This document shows, piece after piece, positions 50,869 through 60,916 of a stretch of 64,000 nt of DNA. Source of the stretch: Runella zeae DSM 19591 (lineage in GTDB: Bacteria; Bacteroidota; Bacteroidia; Cytophagales; Spirosomataceae); contig NZ_AUIF01000042.1 of NCBI RefSeq assembly GCF_000423565.1, positions 1 through 64,000 on the forward strand, read 5' to 3'. How positions within the stretch are numbered: position 1 is the stretch's first letter; every line of letters starts with the position of its first letter. Below the pieces are notes generated by a model. It was not told where the DNA came from. It was given only the letters and a program-made list of their open reading frames with translations, and made no database searches. A program made the translations under genes and the position numbers.

Positions 50869-51762
50869 ATGCTATCTGGAATCAAAACATTAGCTTGGAT
50901 TGCGCTTATTGGTTGGATAGGCGGCTCTACTTATTGGCATGTTTGTAAGATTAAGCAACTCTGCGACGGACCGACAGCATCGGTATCTTCTCCCTCGGTA
51001 GAGTACACTGTGCCAGCTCTTCACATCGTCGATGGGACAAACTTGAATTTGACATCTGCAATGAATTTTGGGTTTAAAAAATCATTGGCGGAGCCTAACT
51101 ACTTGAATGTTAGGAAAGAACTCGATTCGTTGGCTGCTTATCTTAAACAAAATCCCCAACGTAAACTCTCCATTGTGGGGTTGTACTCTTCGGTAGAGCA
51201 AAATCCTTCTTCTTTTGCGGATTTGGGGCTGGCGCGTGCCGACGCTCTCAAACAATATTTGCTAGCGGCGGGGGTGCCTTCTGGGCAATTGACTACTGAG
51301 AGTAAACAAGTGGATTTGGCGTTTAGCCTTGAGGATTCGACGCATGGGATGGAGTTCAAATTTGATAGTTTGATACTCCCCAAAACCGAAGAAGAGCTGG
51401 CAGCATCTGAAAAATATGAAGGCGTCTTCAAACCTCTGGATTTATATTTTAAAACGGGAAGTGCTTCTTATATTAAGACAGAAGCCAATCAGCAGTTTGT
51501 GAACGAAGCCAAACAGTACTTAGCAAGTCACAAAGACAAAAAATTGATATTGACTGGTCATACAGATAATGTGGGGCCTGATGATACCAACATGAAACTT
51601 TCGAAGAACCGTGCAGAGGAAGTAAAAGCGGTTTTTGTGAAAAACGGTATTACTGCTGATCAACTTATAACTGAGGCCGAAGGTGAAACTCAACCTAAAT
51701 CATCCAATAGCACCCCTGAAGGCCGCAAAGCAAACCGTCGGGTGTCCATTGTAGTACAATAG
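50869..51762 (+). CDS. Membrane-anchored protein with two OmpA-like domains
   Basis: From the ATG at 50869 the product is 297 aa. It starts with one membrane helix (TLAWIALIGWIGGSTYW), then a degenerate OmpA-like unit (residues about 65-155: LDSLAAYLKQNPQRKLSIVGLYSS, LGLARADALKQYLLAAGV), then a standard one (about 175-297: FKPLDLYFKTGSASY, LILTGHTDNVGPDDTNMKLSKNRAEEVKAVF with the peptidoglycan-binding Asp and Arg). The second unit should bind diaminopimelate of peptidoglycan. There is no lipobox or beta barrel, so the anchor is probably in the inner membrane. It leads a three-gene set with two helix-hairpin-helix proteins. Confidence 0.85.
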   Translation: MLSGIKTLAWIALIGWIGGSTYWHVCKIKQLCDGPTASVSSPSVEYTVPALHIVDGTNLNLTSAMNFGFKKSLAEPNYLNVRKELDSLAAYLKQNPQRKLSIVGLYSSVEQNPSSFADLGLARADALKQYLLAAGVPSGQLTTESKQVDLAFSLEDSTHGMEFKFDSLILPKTEEELAASEKYEGVFKPLDLYFKTGSASYIKTEANQQFVNEAKQYLASHKDKKLILTGHTDNVGPDDTNMKLSKNRAEEVKAVFVKNGITADQLITEAEGETQPKSSNSTPEGRKANRRVSIVVQ

Positions 51763-51828
51763 TTACGCGGAGCTATTGACAGATGTATCTCTTAATATGT
51801 AAAACACTCTTCAAATCTCTTGATTCAT

Positions 51829-52356
51829 ATGTATGAACATTTCAATCCTTTTGGACTAGCTGATGCTTGGTGGCAGCAAATTCTTATGTTGGTGGTTGCC
51901 AGTATATTAGGTTTTATTATTGGTTATATTAGCAAAGTGAGAGAAATCGATGGTTTAGAAAATGAGCTGGCAGAATTGGAGGCCGCCGTTGATGATTGTC
52001 ATAGTAGAACTCGTAAAATTCTGGAAACACCCGTCATTTCTGAAGAAAAATCTCTTGCGGTACCTTTAGCGGCAGCAGTACCAGTAGCGGATTTAAAAAT
52101 AGATGATTTGAAAATTGTAGAAGGGATTGGGCCTAAAATCGAAAAGTTGCTTAATGAAGCCGGTATCAAAACATTTGACGATTTAGCCAATACTTCTCCT
52201 GATCGTATCAAAGACATTTTGACAGCGGCAGGGAGCAGGTTTCAAATGCATGAGCCTTCTACTTGGCCCGAGCAAGCCGCTTATGCGCGTGACCAAAAGT
52301 GGGAAGCGTTGAAAGAATGGCAAGAACAACTCAAAGGTGGTAGGACAAATCAATAA
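51829..52356 (+). CDS. Membrane-anchored helix-hairpin-helix protein
   Basis: The 175-aa product from the ATG at 51829 has one N-terminal membrane helix (ILMLVVASILGFIIGYI), a coiled coil (IDGLENELAELEAAVDDC), a variable linker and a C-terminal helix-hairpin-helix region: LKIVEGIGPKIEKLLNEAGI, KTFDDLANTSPDRI, then FQMHEPSTWPEQAAYARD and a final helix. The GIGPKIEKLL loop is of the type that binds nucleic acid in many repair and ribosomal proteins (COG3743-like). How a membrane-tethered HhH domain is used is unknown. The next gene is a diverged copy. Confidence 0.75.
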   Translation: MYEHFNPFGLADAWWQQILMLVVASILGFIIGYISKVREIDGLENELAELEAAVDDCHSRTRKILETPVISEEKSLAVPLAAAVPVADLKIDDLKIVEGIGPKIEKLLNEAGIKTFDDLANTSPDRIKDILTAAGSRFQMHEPSTWPEQAAYARDQKWEALKEWQEQLKGGRTNQ

Positions 52357-52384
52357 GGTAAAGTAATAAATCCTTCAAGACAAC

Positions 52385-52921
52385 ATGATTATTTTAGATA
52401 TAACTCCGCTTAGTCAAAATTTTTGGGTGGCCTTGCTAGAAGCATTGGCTTTACTATCGTTTTTTGCGTATTTAGGATGGTGGATTGCTCGCCGTATTTT
52501 TTCGACTCAGCTTGCTCAACTTCACGCTGATATCCATAATCGTAGAGTGGATTTAGACAATTGCCACAAAAAAAGCAGCTTGTCAGAAGATACAAAACCA
52601 GCCCAAGTACGTGCCACTTCTCAAAGGGTAGCTGTAGTGGATATGCCAGTGCTGATTGAAGAAGTAGCCGATGATTTAAAAATCATAGAAGGAATTGGCC
52701 CCAAAATAGAAGAAATACTCAATGCAGAAGGGGTGAAGACCTTCGCTAGGTTAGCCACTACTTCTACCGTGAATCTAAAGGAATGGTTAGAGGCAAGAGG
52801 TCCTAGATTTCAAATGCACGATCCAACCACATGGCCCGAACAGGCAGCTCTAGCACGAGATGGTAAATGGGATGAGCTCAAAAAATGGCAAGATGAATTA
52901 AATAAAGGCCGGCTTCAGTGA
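52385..52921 (+). CDS. Membrane-anchored helix-hairpin-helix protein, tandem paralogue
   Basis: The 178-aa product repeats the plan of the preceding gene: a membrane helix (VALLEALALLSFFAYLGWWIA), a coiled segment with a conserved DNCHK (against DDCHS), a linker and the HhH module LKIIEGIGPKIEEILNAEGV, KTFARLATTSTVNL, FQMHDPTTWPEQAALARDG. The HhH parts are much closer to each other than the N-terminal parts, so the tail is under constraint. It starts 28 bases after the first copy and is followed by a strong terminator. Confidence 0.75.
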   Translation: MIILDITPLSQNFWVALLEALALLSFFAYLGWWIARRIFSTQLAQLHADIHNRRVDLDNCHKKSSLSEDTKPAQVRATSQRVAVVDMPVLIEEVADDLKIIEGIGPKIEEILNAEGVKTFARLATTSTVNLKEWLEARGPRFQMHDPTTWPEQAALARDGKWDELKKWQDELNKGRLQ

Positions 52922-52938
52922 GCCGAAGTAACAAACTT

Positions 52939-52977
52939 AAAAACGCCCCTCTATACGACTTGTGGAGGGGCGTTTTT
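52939..52977. terminator. Bidirectional terminator, 13-bp stem
   Basis: AAAAACGCCCCTC (52939-52951) and GAGGGGCGTTTTT (52965-52977) pair perfectly, followed by more T on the plus strand and A-rich sequence on the other side. It ends the OmpA-HhH operon and, from the other side, the enolase-superfamily gene. Confidence 0.85.
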
Positions 52978-52985
52978 TTGATTCT

Positions 52986-54260
52986 TTATTCAAAAAAAGG
53001 TACTCCAGGAGTAGCGTACTTTTTCATGCCTTCCTCGTTGATTTCGACCCCAATTCCTGGTTTTTCTGATAACTTAATAAAGCCATTTTCAACCATAGGC
53101 CCCTCAAAAGTCACGATTTCTTTAAACATAGGATCTTTTTGAAAATAAATTTGCCATTCAAGGATCATAAAATTGGGCACCGAAGCACATACATGACAAG
53201 CAGCCATAGCTCCTAAATATGACGCAACCATATGAGGTGCAAACGGTACATAATATAGATTGGCCAAATTGGCGATTCGCTGCCCTTCTCCCAATCCCCC
53301 CGCTTTTTGTAAGTCGGGCATGATGATATCTACCGCTCCAATTTCGAGCAATCTTCTAAAACCATGCGCCAAATAATGATTCTCACCCGCACAAATGGGC
53401 GTAGTGGTAGAATCGGCAATGATTTTATACGCTTCGGCGTTTTCGGCAGGAATAGGCTCTTCAAGCCACATAAGTTTAAGTGGCTCCATCATTTTGGCCA
53501 CTTGTTGCCCTGTTACCATATCGTATCGGCCATGCATATCGGCACAAATATCAATATTCGGCCCTACTGCTTGGCGAGCGGCGGCCATTTGGTCATACAT
53601 TCGTTGGAGTTCGGCGGGGCTTGCTGTCCAGTTGTAGGCATCATACTTGTTGGGGTCTTTGGCTTGATCCAAATCAAATTTTACCGCCGAAAAACCCAGT
53701 TTTTTAGCTTCAAGCGCTGCATCGGCAAAATCTTGCGGTTTGGGGAGATTGTTTTGGTAAAGTGCCGTATCACAATAAACCCTAATTTTATCCCTAAATT
53801 TACCTCCTAGAAGTTGATAAACGGGAAGCCCTAAAGCTTTGCCCGTAAGATCCCAAAGGGCAGACTCTACGGCAGTCAGGACGGCGATGTACATTCCTGA
53901 TTGCGCTCCTTCAAAAAAACCAGAACGACGAATATCTTCAAAAAGGCGATTGACATTCAAGGGACTTTTCCCTTTGATACGCTGCCCAAACATTTTTACT
54001 AAATGATAAGTACCGGGCGTAGCATCGACGCCTTCGCCGTGGCCGATGATGCCTTGGTTGGTGTAGATTTTGACAAACAAGCTGTGACCGCCACGGATGT
54101 AGCCGCATTTGATGTCAGTAATTTTGAGGTCAGATGGGGCAGAAGATAAAGGTGCACGTTCAACGGCGGTCTCAAGACCTTGGCCAAAACTATGAATGGT
54201 AGAAAGTCCAAAAGCACTCGCTAAAGCGCTTTTGGTAAGAAATTTACGGCGGGAGTTCAT
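52986..54260 (-). CDS. Exported mandelate racemase/muconate lactonizing-type enzyme
   Basis: The 424-aa protein is an enolase-superfamily acid-sugar dehydratase or racemase. Metal ligands appear in order: NIDICADMHGRYD (Asp), LMWLEEPI (Glu), PICAGENHY (Glu). His in FAPHMVASYLG is the usual general base and FSAVKFDLDQ holds the second catalytic strand. It starts MNSRRKFLTKSALASAFG, a twin-arginine-type signal, so it is apparently exported, unlike typical members. The RraA-like gene lies 59 bases upstream on the same strand, also with a signal peptide. The substrate is unknown; galactonate- or mannonate-like acids are possible. Confidence 0.85.
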   Translation of the reverse strand: MNSRRKFLTKSALASAFGLSTIHSFGQGLETAVERAPLSSAPSDLKITDIKCGYIRGGHSLFVKIYTNQGIIGHGEGVDATPGTYHLVKMFGQRIKGKSPLNVNRLFEDIRRSGFFEGAQSGMYIAVLTAVESALWDLTGKALGLPVYQLLGGKFRDKIRVYCDTALYQNNLPKPQDFADAALEAKKLGFSAVKFDLDQAKDPNKYDAYNWTASPAELQRMYDQMAAARQAVGPNIDICADMHGRYDMVTGQQVAKMMEPLKLMWLEEPIPAENAEAYKIIADSTTTPICAGENHYLAHGFRRLLEIGAVDIIMPDLQKAGGLGEGQRIANLANLYYVPFAPHMVASYLGAMAACHVCASVPNFMILEWQIYFQKDPMFKEIVTFEGPMVENGFIKLSEKPGIGVEINEEGMKKYATPGVPFFE

Positions 54261-54319
54261 TCAATCAAAGGTTAAAAAAGTGAAACGAAGTTGAGTTAGA
54301 AATTTGGCAAGACTTAAAA

Positions 54320-55270
54320 TTACCAAGTCCTTTTCTTTAAGTATTCTTGGATTTGTTCTTTCGGAACGGGCAGCTCATTGATATGGGCATTGAGCCATTG
54401 CGAAAAATCTTTTTCTATTTCGGGGGTCCAGCGGTTGTCAATCTGCCCTGCCGTATATTTTTGCTGTCGGAGGCGCTCGTGCCCAAACATATCTCGTAAG
54501 CGTACGATTTCGGAAGTCGTGACTACTTTTTCGACCAAATGAGGTGGAATAAACGTCACGGCTCCATCGCGGCCAAGTACCACATCTCCTGGCATGACCA
54601 TCACTTTGCCTATTCGGGTAGGGTGATTGATAGCTACTAAAGTAGTGTTGAGTTCGCCGTCGGGATTGTTGAGGTGATGCGAAGGGTGATAGCTACGAAA
54701 AAAGGAAGTAAATCCCCCGATTTCTTTCAAACCCGCTATATCTCTGATAGCTCCTTCATATACGATGCCATTGCCAGATTTGGCATAGATAGAATTACCC
54801 AGGTTGTCGCCAATAGTAGGGCCATTTTCGTGCGCTCCAAACTGATCTACCACATATACATCTCCTCTGACAAGCATGTCGATGGGCCAAGCGTTTTGGG
54901 ACTTAATACGTCCATCTTTTTCATGGCCTTTTTTGTCAATGACGCGGTGGACATCGGGCCGCCCTGGCATAAATGTAGCGGTCAAGGCTCTTCCTACCAA
55001 CACACTGTCGGGGTTGATACATTGCCAGCCTTCGGCATACTGAAATTTGTAGTTTTCTCCTTTCATTACGGCCCAAGCTTCTTCGTGGGTAACGAGCCTC
55101 ATACGTTTTAGGAGGGCATCAGATACTTTGGGACGGCCGTCAGGGAACCTTTCTCCCTTCCACTCAGGAGTCAAAAACAATAATTCTTCTTTCGAAATTT
55201 GTTGGGAAAAAACAGGAGGAGATACGTGAAGCAAAGCCCCCAAGAGGCTCATCACAATGAGACTTTTCAT
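54320..55270 (-). CDS. Exported RraA/HMG-aldolase-like protein
   Basis: From the ATG at 55268-55270 the product is 316 aa with a signal peptide (SLIVMSLLGALLHVSPPVFSQ). Residues about 60-250 are the RraA/HMG-aldolase fold: SVLVGRALTATFMPGRPD, RGDVYVVDQFGAHENGPTIG and GIVYEGAIRDIAGLKEIG, with the conserved G-D and R-D residues. A C-terminal extension carries RWTPEIEKDFSQWLNAH. Family members cleave 4-carboxy-4-hydroxy-2-oxoadipate-like acids or regulate RNase E in the cytoplasm; a secreted one is unlikely to touch RNase E. Paired with the exported dehydratase-like gene, it may work on a sugar acid outside the inner membrane. Confidence 0.8.
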   Translation of the reverse strand: MKSLIVMSLLGALLHVSPPVFSQQISKEELLFLTPEWKGERFPDGRPKVSDALLKRMRLVTHEEAWAVMKGENYKFQYAEGWQCINPDSVLVGRALTATFMPGRPDVHRVIDKKGHEKDGRIKSQNAWPIDMLVRGDVYVVDQFGAHENGPTIGDNLGNSIYAKSGNGIVYEGAIRDIAGLKEIGGFTSFFRSYHPSHHLNNPDGELNTTLVAINHPTRIGKVMVMPGDVVLGRDGAVTFIPPHLVEKVVTTSEIVRLRDMFGHERLRQQKYTAGQIDNRWTPEIEKDFSQWLNAHINELPVPKEQIQEYLKKRTW

Positions 55271-55708
55271 GATTAAAGATAGGTTAATTCGATAAGTTAG
55301 TTTGTCATTCAAAGTCACTTATCAAACTTATATACTTAATCATAGAAAGGATGTGATTATATGTCGATGTTCATTGAGTTTTGACTTTAATGAGCATCGA
55401 CGCTATGGTTTTATACCACTCCTCGGAGGAACAAGCGATTGCTTGAGTGGGGTAAGTAGTGTTAATCAACCCAATCGTTCATTGGTGAGGCTCTTTACAT
55501 TTTTACCGTCTATACCCATAATATGTTTGAGCGGTTGTATATCTCGCCAAAAGCAAGATTATAGCAACTAAAATATTGATTTTCATACGAGTTAAAAAGG
55601 TGCGCAAATAAAAGCCAGAAAGGGCTAATTTTAAAGGATTTTGGCCTTTTTGATCTGCAATTTGGCATATTTGATAAAAGTAGAAAAAAAATAATGGACA
55701 ATTTTTGT

Positions 55709-55737
55709 TTGTATTTAATCTAAATAAGGTATTTTTG
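55709..55737 (+). promoter_or_regulatory. Bacteroidota-type promoter of the 55-aa cysteine-rich gene
   Basis: TTG at 55709-55711 and TATTTTTG at 55730-55737 fit the Bacteroidota -33 TTG / -7 TAnnTTTG consensus with an 18-base spacer. The start codon of the small gene is 28 bases downstream. Confidence 0.65.
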
Positions 55738-55765
55738 CGTTCATAGAAGAAACACTAATTTAGCA

Positions 55766-55933
55766 ATGACCTCCATCGAAGTACCTGCTTGTTCTTTCGT
55801 TGAAACCGAAGAAAAGTTTTTTACTCTTAACGCATTTATTGGTTGTGCTTTTGCTTGTGAACTCAAAAAATGTTGCAAAGCATATAAAAAGAAGGGTAAA
55901 CACTGCAAAAAATGCCCTAAAAAGGATGACTAA
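55766..55933 (+). CDS. Small cysteine-rich protein, 55 aa
   Basis: The ATG at 55766 opens a 55-codon frame (MTSIEVPACSFVETEEKF...). Seven of its residues are Cys, in the pattern C9, C27-x3-C31-x4-C36-C37-x9-C47-x2-C50, among many Lys in the second half (CELKKCCKAYKKKGKHCKKC). No signal peptide is seen. It could bind metal or be redox active in the cytoplasm. I have a recollection of similar short CELKKCCKKYKKKG proteins across Bacteroidota, without an assigned role. A good promoter precedes it, and its stop overlaps the stop of the convergent TlpA-like gene by 4 bases. Confidence 0.75.
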   Translation: MTSIEVPACSFVETEEKFFTLNAFIGCAFACELKKCCKAYKKKGKHCKKCPKKDD

Positions 55934-57339
55934 TCCTTCAGAAGAGCATCAGTCAATACTTTGATTAAATCTTCCCCATTGTTTAGACTAGGAAGAGGTG
56001 GTTGAAGTGTATGGAAACGCCCTTCACGGTCAATCACCACATACCTAGGAATTGCACTTACATTGTACCATTGAGCGGTTGATTTGCCTTGCTCCGAGTG
56101 GTCTATCAAATGTACGCCTCCTATCTGGTATTTTGCAATTGCTTTTTTCCAGTTTTCTTGTTTTGAATCTGTAGAGATATATACAAACACTACTTCATTA
56201 TTATTCTTGAAATGCTCTTTGATTTTGGCGGTGTGTTTGATTTCAGCAATACAAGGAGCGCACCAACTTGCCCAAAAATCAAGAAAAACTACTTTTCCTT
56301 TAAAATCCGATAAACGTATTTTATTTCCTAAGGTATCGGCCAATATAAAAGGAAAGGCTTCTTTTCCTGCCCTTAGTAGTGTGCTTTCTTCTAATTTTTG
56401 CTCTAGTCGTGATACGAACAAACTTTTGGGATATTGAGCTTTAAAATTTTTGACTTTTTTGATAAGGGCAGGGCTATTGCCTTGGTCATTGATTTCATTT
56501 TTTAAAAACTCAAAATCTATTACTGGCCTCATAGCTGGATGAAAGTAGGTTGGATGCGCTTTAAAATAGGCTTCGTAGTCTTCAAAAGGGATATTTTTGT
56601 CAGGTTTGGAGAGCATTGTAAGATACAGTATATTGAAAGGAAATGTTTCTGCTTTGGCCGTTTGTGGGCTGGGAGTAGGCCACAATTCACATCTTTGAGC
56701 ACGGTACTTACTAGGAATGAGCGTAGCAGAAAGGGGTACATTTTTGCTTTTTGCATATTGATAAAGCGTATAAATAACCTCCGAATTGATTTCGGTTTTG
56801 ATATCTGCCTGTCTGAGTGTGTAAAAGGTTCTACTCACCCGTGGCTTGTATTTTTCAAGAATACGGAGTTTTAGGTTTTCGATTTTTTGTAAATACTCAA
56901 AATACAAGCTTAACGAATCTTTATACGAGCGTGCTATTTTTTTCCAGTCTTCTTTTCGTACAGTTTGGAGATAGTCTTCTTGGTAAGCTTCTATTTTAGC
57001 ATCGTTAGTTTTGAGGGAAGTCCAGCAGTGATCTGCCTCAAATGATAGAAGAAGCGTATCATTAGGTTCGATAATAATTGACTTTATATCTTCGGTTTGT
57101 TTTTGACTATTAGTCCACTCTACATAAAGGTACGCCACATCTGGAATGGTAGTTTTTAGTTCAAAAAAACCATCTTTGTCCAATAGAAGACGCTGCTTTT
57201 GTGATGTGTGCGCAAATGGATACAGGTAAAGCGAAATAGTATCCGAAGGCGAATAGATGATTTTGCCTTTGATGGTGACATTTTGGGCTAAAAGGTCGCA
57301 AGAACATAAAAACAATATCCAAAGTATATAGTATCTCAT
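55930..57339 (-). CDS. Secreted TlpA/ResA-like thioredoxin protein with N-terminal DUF4369-like domain
   Basis: The 469-aa protein has a signal peptide (YYILWILFLCSCDLLAQ), which may carry a lipobox Cys. A beta-rich N-terminal domain follows (NVTIKGKIIYSPSDTISLYL, LLLDKDGFFELKTTIPD) of the DUF4369 type, then a helical middle and a C-terminal thioredoxin domain with FLDFWASWCAPCIAEIKH (WCAPC active site) and cis-Pro in VSAIPRYVVID. It acts in the periplasm as a disulphide reductase. This architecture is common next to polysaccharide or starvation genes in Bacteroidota; here it is a single gene. Confidence 0.85.
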   Translation of the reverse strand: MRYYILWILFLCSCDLLAQNVTIKGKIIYSPSDTISLYLYPFAHTSQKQRLLLDKDGFFELKTTIPDVAYLYVEWTNSQKQTEDIKSIIIEPNDTLLLSFEADHCWTSLKTNDAKIEAYQEDYLQTVRKEDWKKIARSYKDSLSLYFEYLQKIENLKLRILEKYKPRVSRTFYTLRQADIKTEINSEVIYTLYQYAKSKNVPLSATLIPSKYRAQRCELWPTPSPQTAKAETFPFNILYLTMLSKPDKNIPFEDYEAYFKAHPTYFHPAMRPVIDFEFLKNEINDQGNSPALIKKVKNFKAQYPKSLFVSRLEQKLEESTLLRAGKEAFPFILADTLGNKIRLSDFKGKVVFLDFWASWCAPCIAEIKHTAKIKEHFKNNNEVVFVYISTDSKQENWKKAIAKYQIGGVHLIDHSEQGKSTAQWYNVSAIPRYVVIDREGRFHTLQPPLPSLNNGEDLIKVLTDALLKD

Positions 57340-57445
57340 GAGACTTTTTTTGTTAAATATATAAATAAACTTTATATTCTTTGTTTGTATATTTATTTTT
57401 TTGTAGGTTGAATGAACGTAAGCTAGTTCAAGGTAGATTTTTTGA

Positions 57446-59209
<1,764 letters not shown>

Positions 59210-59225
59210 TACCATCAAATCTTAG

Positions 59226-59263
59226 AGGGTGAAGTTGTAAATTTGCTATTACAATTTCACCCT
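59226..59263 (+). terminator. Terminator after pgi, 15-bp stem
   Basis: AGGGTGAAGTTGTAA (59226-59240) pairs with TTACAATTTCACCCT (59249-59263) with one G-T pair and an 8-base loop, followed by CTTCTTTTTT. Confidence 0.85.
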
Positions 59264-59286
59264 TCTTTTTTGAAATCCTTCCCATT

Positions 59287-60441
59287 ATGGCTCCACGCAT
59301 TGATATTTTTGCGATTGTGATTTTGTTGGGTGTCGTACAAGGCATCTTATTGGGAGGGCTTTTTCTCACGGGTACTAGAGCTGCTTCTGCGGCCAATCGT
59401 ACTTTGGGGTGGATTATGTGGGCTTATTCGGCGGCTATTTTTGAGATATTTTTGTGCTATACCAACTATCAATTTCAGACGCTGTGGGCCGATAATTTTG
59501 CCGAACCCACCAACTTTCTATTGGCGGTATTGCCTTATTTTTTTGTGTATGCCCGCTTACATGGGCGATTGCCGAAGCACTGGCGATGGCACCTACTTCC
59601 GTTTGGGTTTTGGTGTCTCTACTCGATTTTTTGGCAATACCAGTCTTACGATTATAAATACAACTCTTATATTACGGCTTGGCATCCCGAACTGTCCTAT
59701 CGGTCATTTACTTATTGGATTCACCCAGACCCTTTATATTTACGCGACCACGTCAATGACCTAACTCTCGTAAGTATCTTGATCTATATCGGGTTGAGTT
59801 TGAGAGAAGTATATTTTTCATTTACAAAAAATCAACTACCTTTTTTTACGAGGCAAATAGTAGTTCCCCTTACGCAAGTACGCAATTATGTTTTTCTTTT
59901 TTGCCTTTTTCCAATCGTCTTTGTAGGAGTCAAACTTAGCTTTCAGAAAGATTTGGGAGACTATTTACTGGGAAGCTTAGTGACTTTTTACATCTATGCT
60001 ACAAGCTACCTTACTTTGAGTCATTCGGTGTTGTTTCAGGTAGAGAATACAGTTGAAAACCGAAAAAAATACGAAAAGTCTTCGTTGTCAGAGGATAGTA
60101 GTGAAGTGATTTTGCAAAAATTACAGACCTATCTCCAAACCCAAAAACCTTATCTCGAAAACGACCTGACACTGCCGAAACTGGCGCAGCGATTAGCCGT
60201 ATCTCCGCATCATTTGTCGCAGGTACTCAACGACCGCCTTGGGCAAAGTTTTTTTGATCTGATGGCAAAGTGCCGGGTAGAAGAAGCCCAAAAACTGCTG
60301 ACAGATGGGGCACATATGCATCTTAAAATTGACGAAATTGCGGAGCAAGTAGGGTATAATTCTACTTCGGCATTCCATACGGCTTTTAAGCGAATAACGG
60401 GCCAAACGCCTGCCCAATACCGCGCTAAATTCCTGAATTAA
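59287..60441 (+). CDS. Membrane-bound AraC-family regulator (7TM-AraC type)
   Basis: The 384-aa protein has about seven membrane spans in residues 5-255 (IFAIVILLGVVQGILLGGLF first; YLLGSLVTFYIYATSYLTLS last) and a cytoplasmic AraC DNA-binding domain at about 275-384: LTLPKLAQRLAVSPHHLSQVLN for the first HTH and IDEIAEQVGYNSTSAFHTAFKRITGQTPAQYR for the second. Receptors of this type sense an unknown ligand at the membrane and act directly on transcription. It has a GNAT gene 22 bases downstream, probably in the same transcript. Confidence 0.9.
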   Translation: MAPRIDIFAIVILLGVVQGILLGGLFLTGTRAASAANRTLGWIMWAYSAAIFEIFLCYTNYQFQTLWADNFAEPTNFLLAVLPYFFVYARLHGRLPKHWRWHLLPFGFWCLYSIFWQYQSYDYKYNSYITAWHPELSYRSFTYWIHPDPLYLRDHVNDLTLVSILIYIGLSLREVYFSFTKNQLPFFTRQIVVPLTQVRNYVFLFCLFPIVFVGVKLSFQKDLGDYLLGSLVTFYIYATSYLTLSHSVLFQVENTVENRKKYEKSSLSEDSSEVILQKLQTYLQTQKPYLENDLTLPKLAQRLAVSPHHLSQVLNDRLGQSFFDLMAKCRVEEAQKLLTDGAHMHLKIDEIAEQVGYNSTSAFHTAFKRITGQTPAQYRAKFLN

Positions 60442-60463
60442 AGTTTCTCATTTCTTATCGTCT

Positions 60464-60916
60464 ATGCAACTACGTTTGTTTGATTCACAGATATATCCGG
60501 TATTTCCTGAAGACTATCAGGAGATTGTAGAAGTATGGGAAGCCTCCGTGAGAGCTACGCATCATTTTTTGTTAGAATCAGATATTCAATATTTTAAGCC
60601 TTTGATTCTGAATGAGTTTTTGAAAGCCGTCACTTTGTTTTGTATCAAAGACAATAGCGGAGCGATAGTGGGCTTTATGGGATTGCATGAAGACAGCTTA
60701 GAAATGCTCTTTATACACCCTGATATGCGCGGAAAAGGTATTGGTAAACTACTGTTGCAGCGTGCCATTGGGCTTGGGATTCGCAAGGTAGATGTAAATG
60801 AGCAAAACCCTGACGCGCTCGGTTTTTACCAAAGTCAGGGTTTTGAAGTTGTCTCTCGCTCTCCACTCGACGGCTTGGGAAAACCCTACCCGATTCTACA
60901 TTTGCAACTACCTTGA
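60464..60916 (+). CDS. GNAT-family N-acetyltransferase
   Basis: The 150-aa protein has the acetyl-CoA loop FIHPDMRGKGIGKLLLQRAI (R-G-x-G-x-G/A) and the later strand-helix VDVNEQNPDALGFYQSQGFEV, as in YjaB-like GNAT enzymes. The start EVWEASVRATHHFL resembles this same subgroup. The acceptor is unknown. It follows the AraC gene closely, and its 3' end overlaps the convergent DinB-like gene by 9 bases. Confidence 0.9.
   Translation: MQLRLFDSQIYPVFPEDYQEIVEVWEASVRATHHFLLESDIQYFKPLILNEFLKAVTLFCIKDNSGAIVGFMGLHEDSLEMLFIHPDMRGKGIGKLLLQRAIGLGIRKVDVNEQNPDALGFYQSQGFEVVSRSPLDGLGKPYPILHLQLP

Noticed and set aside
55302-55701. Two short frames on opposite strands upstream of the cysteine-rich gene
   Set aside because: No domain or homologue in the window, and they overlap each other; the stretch is better read as intergenic.
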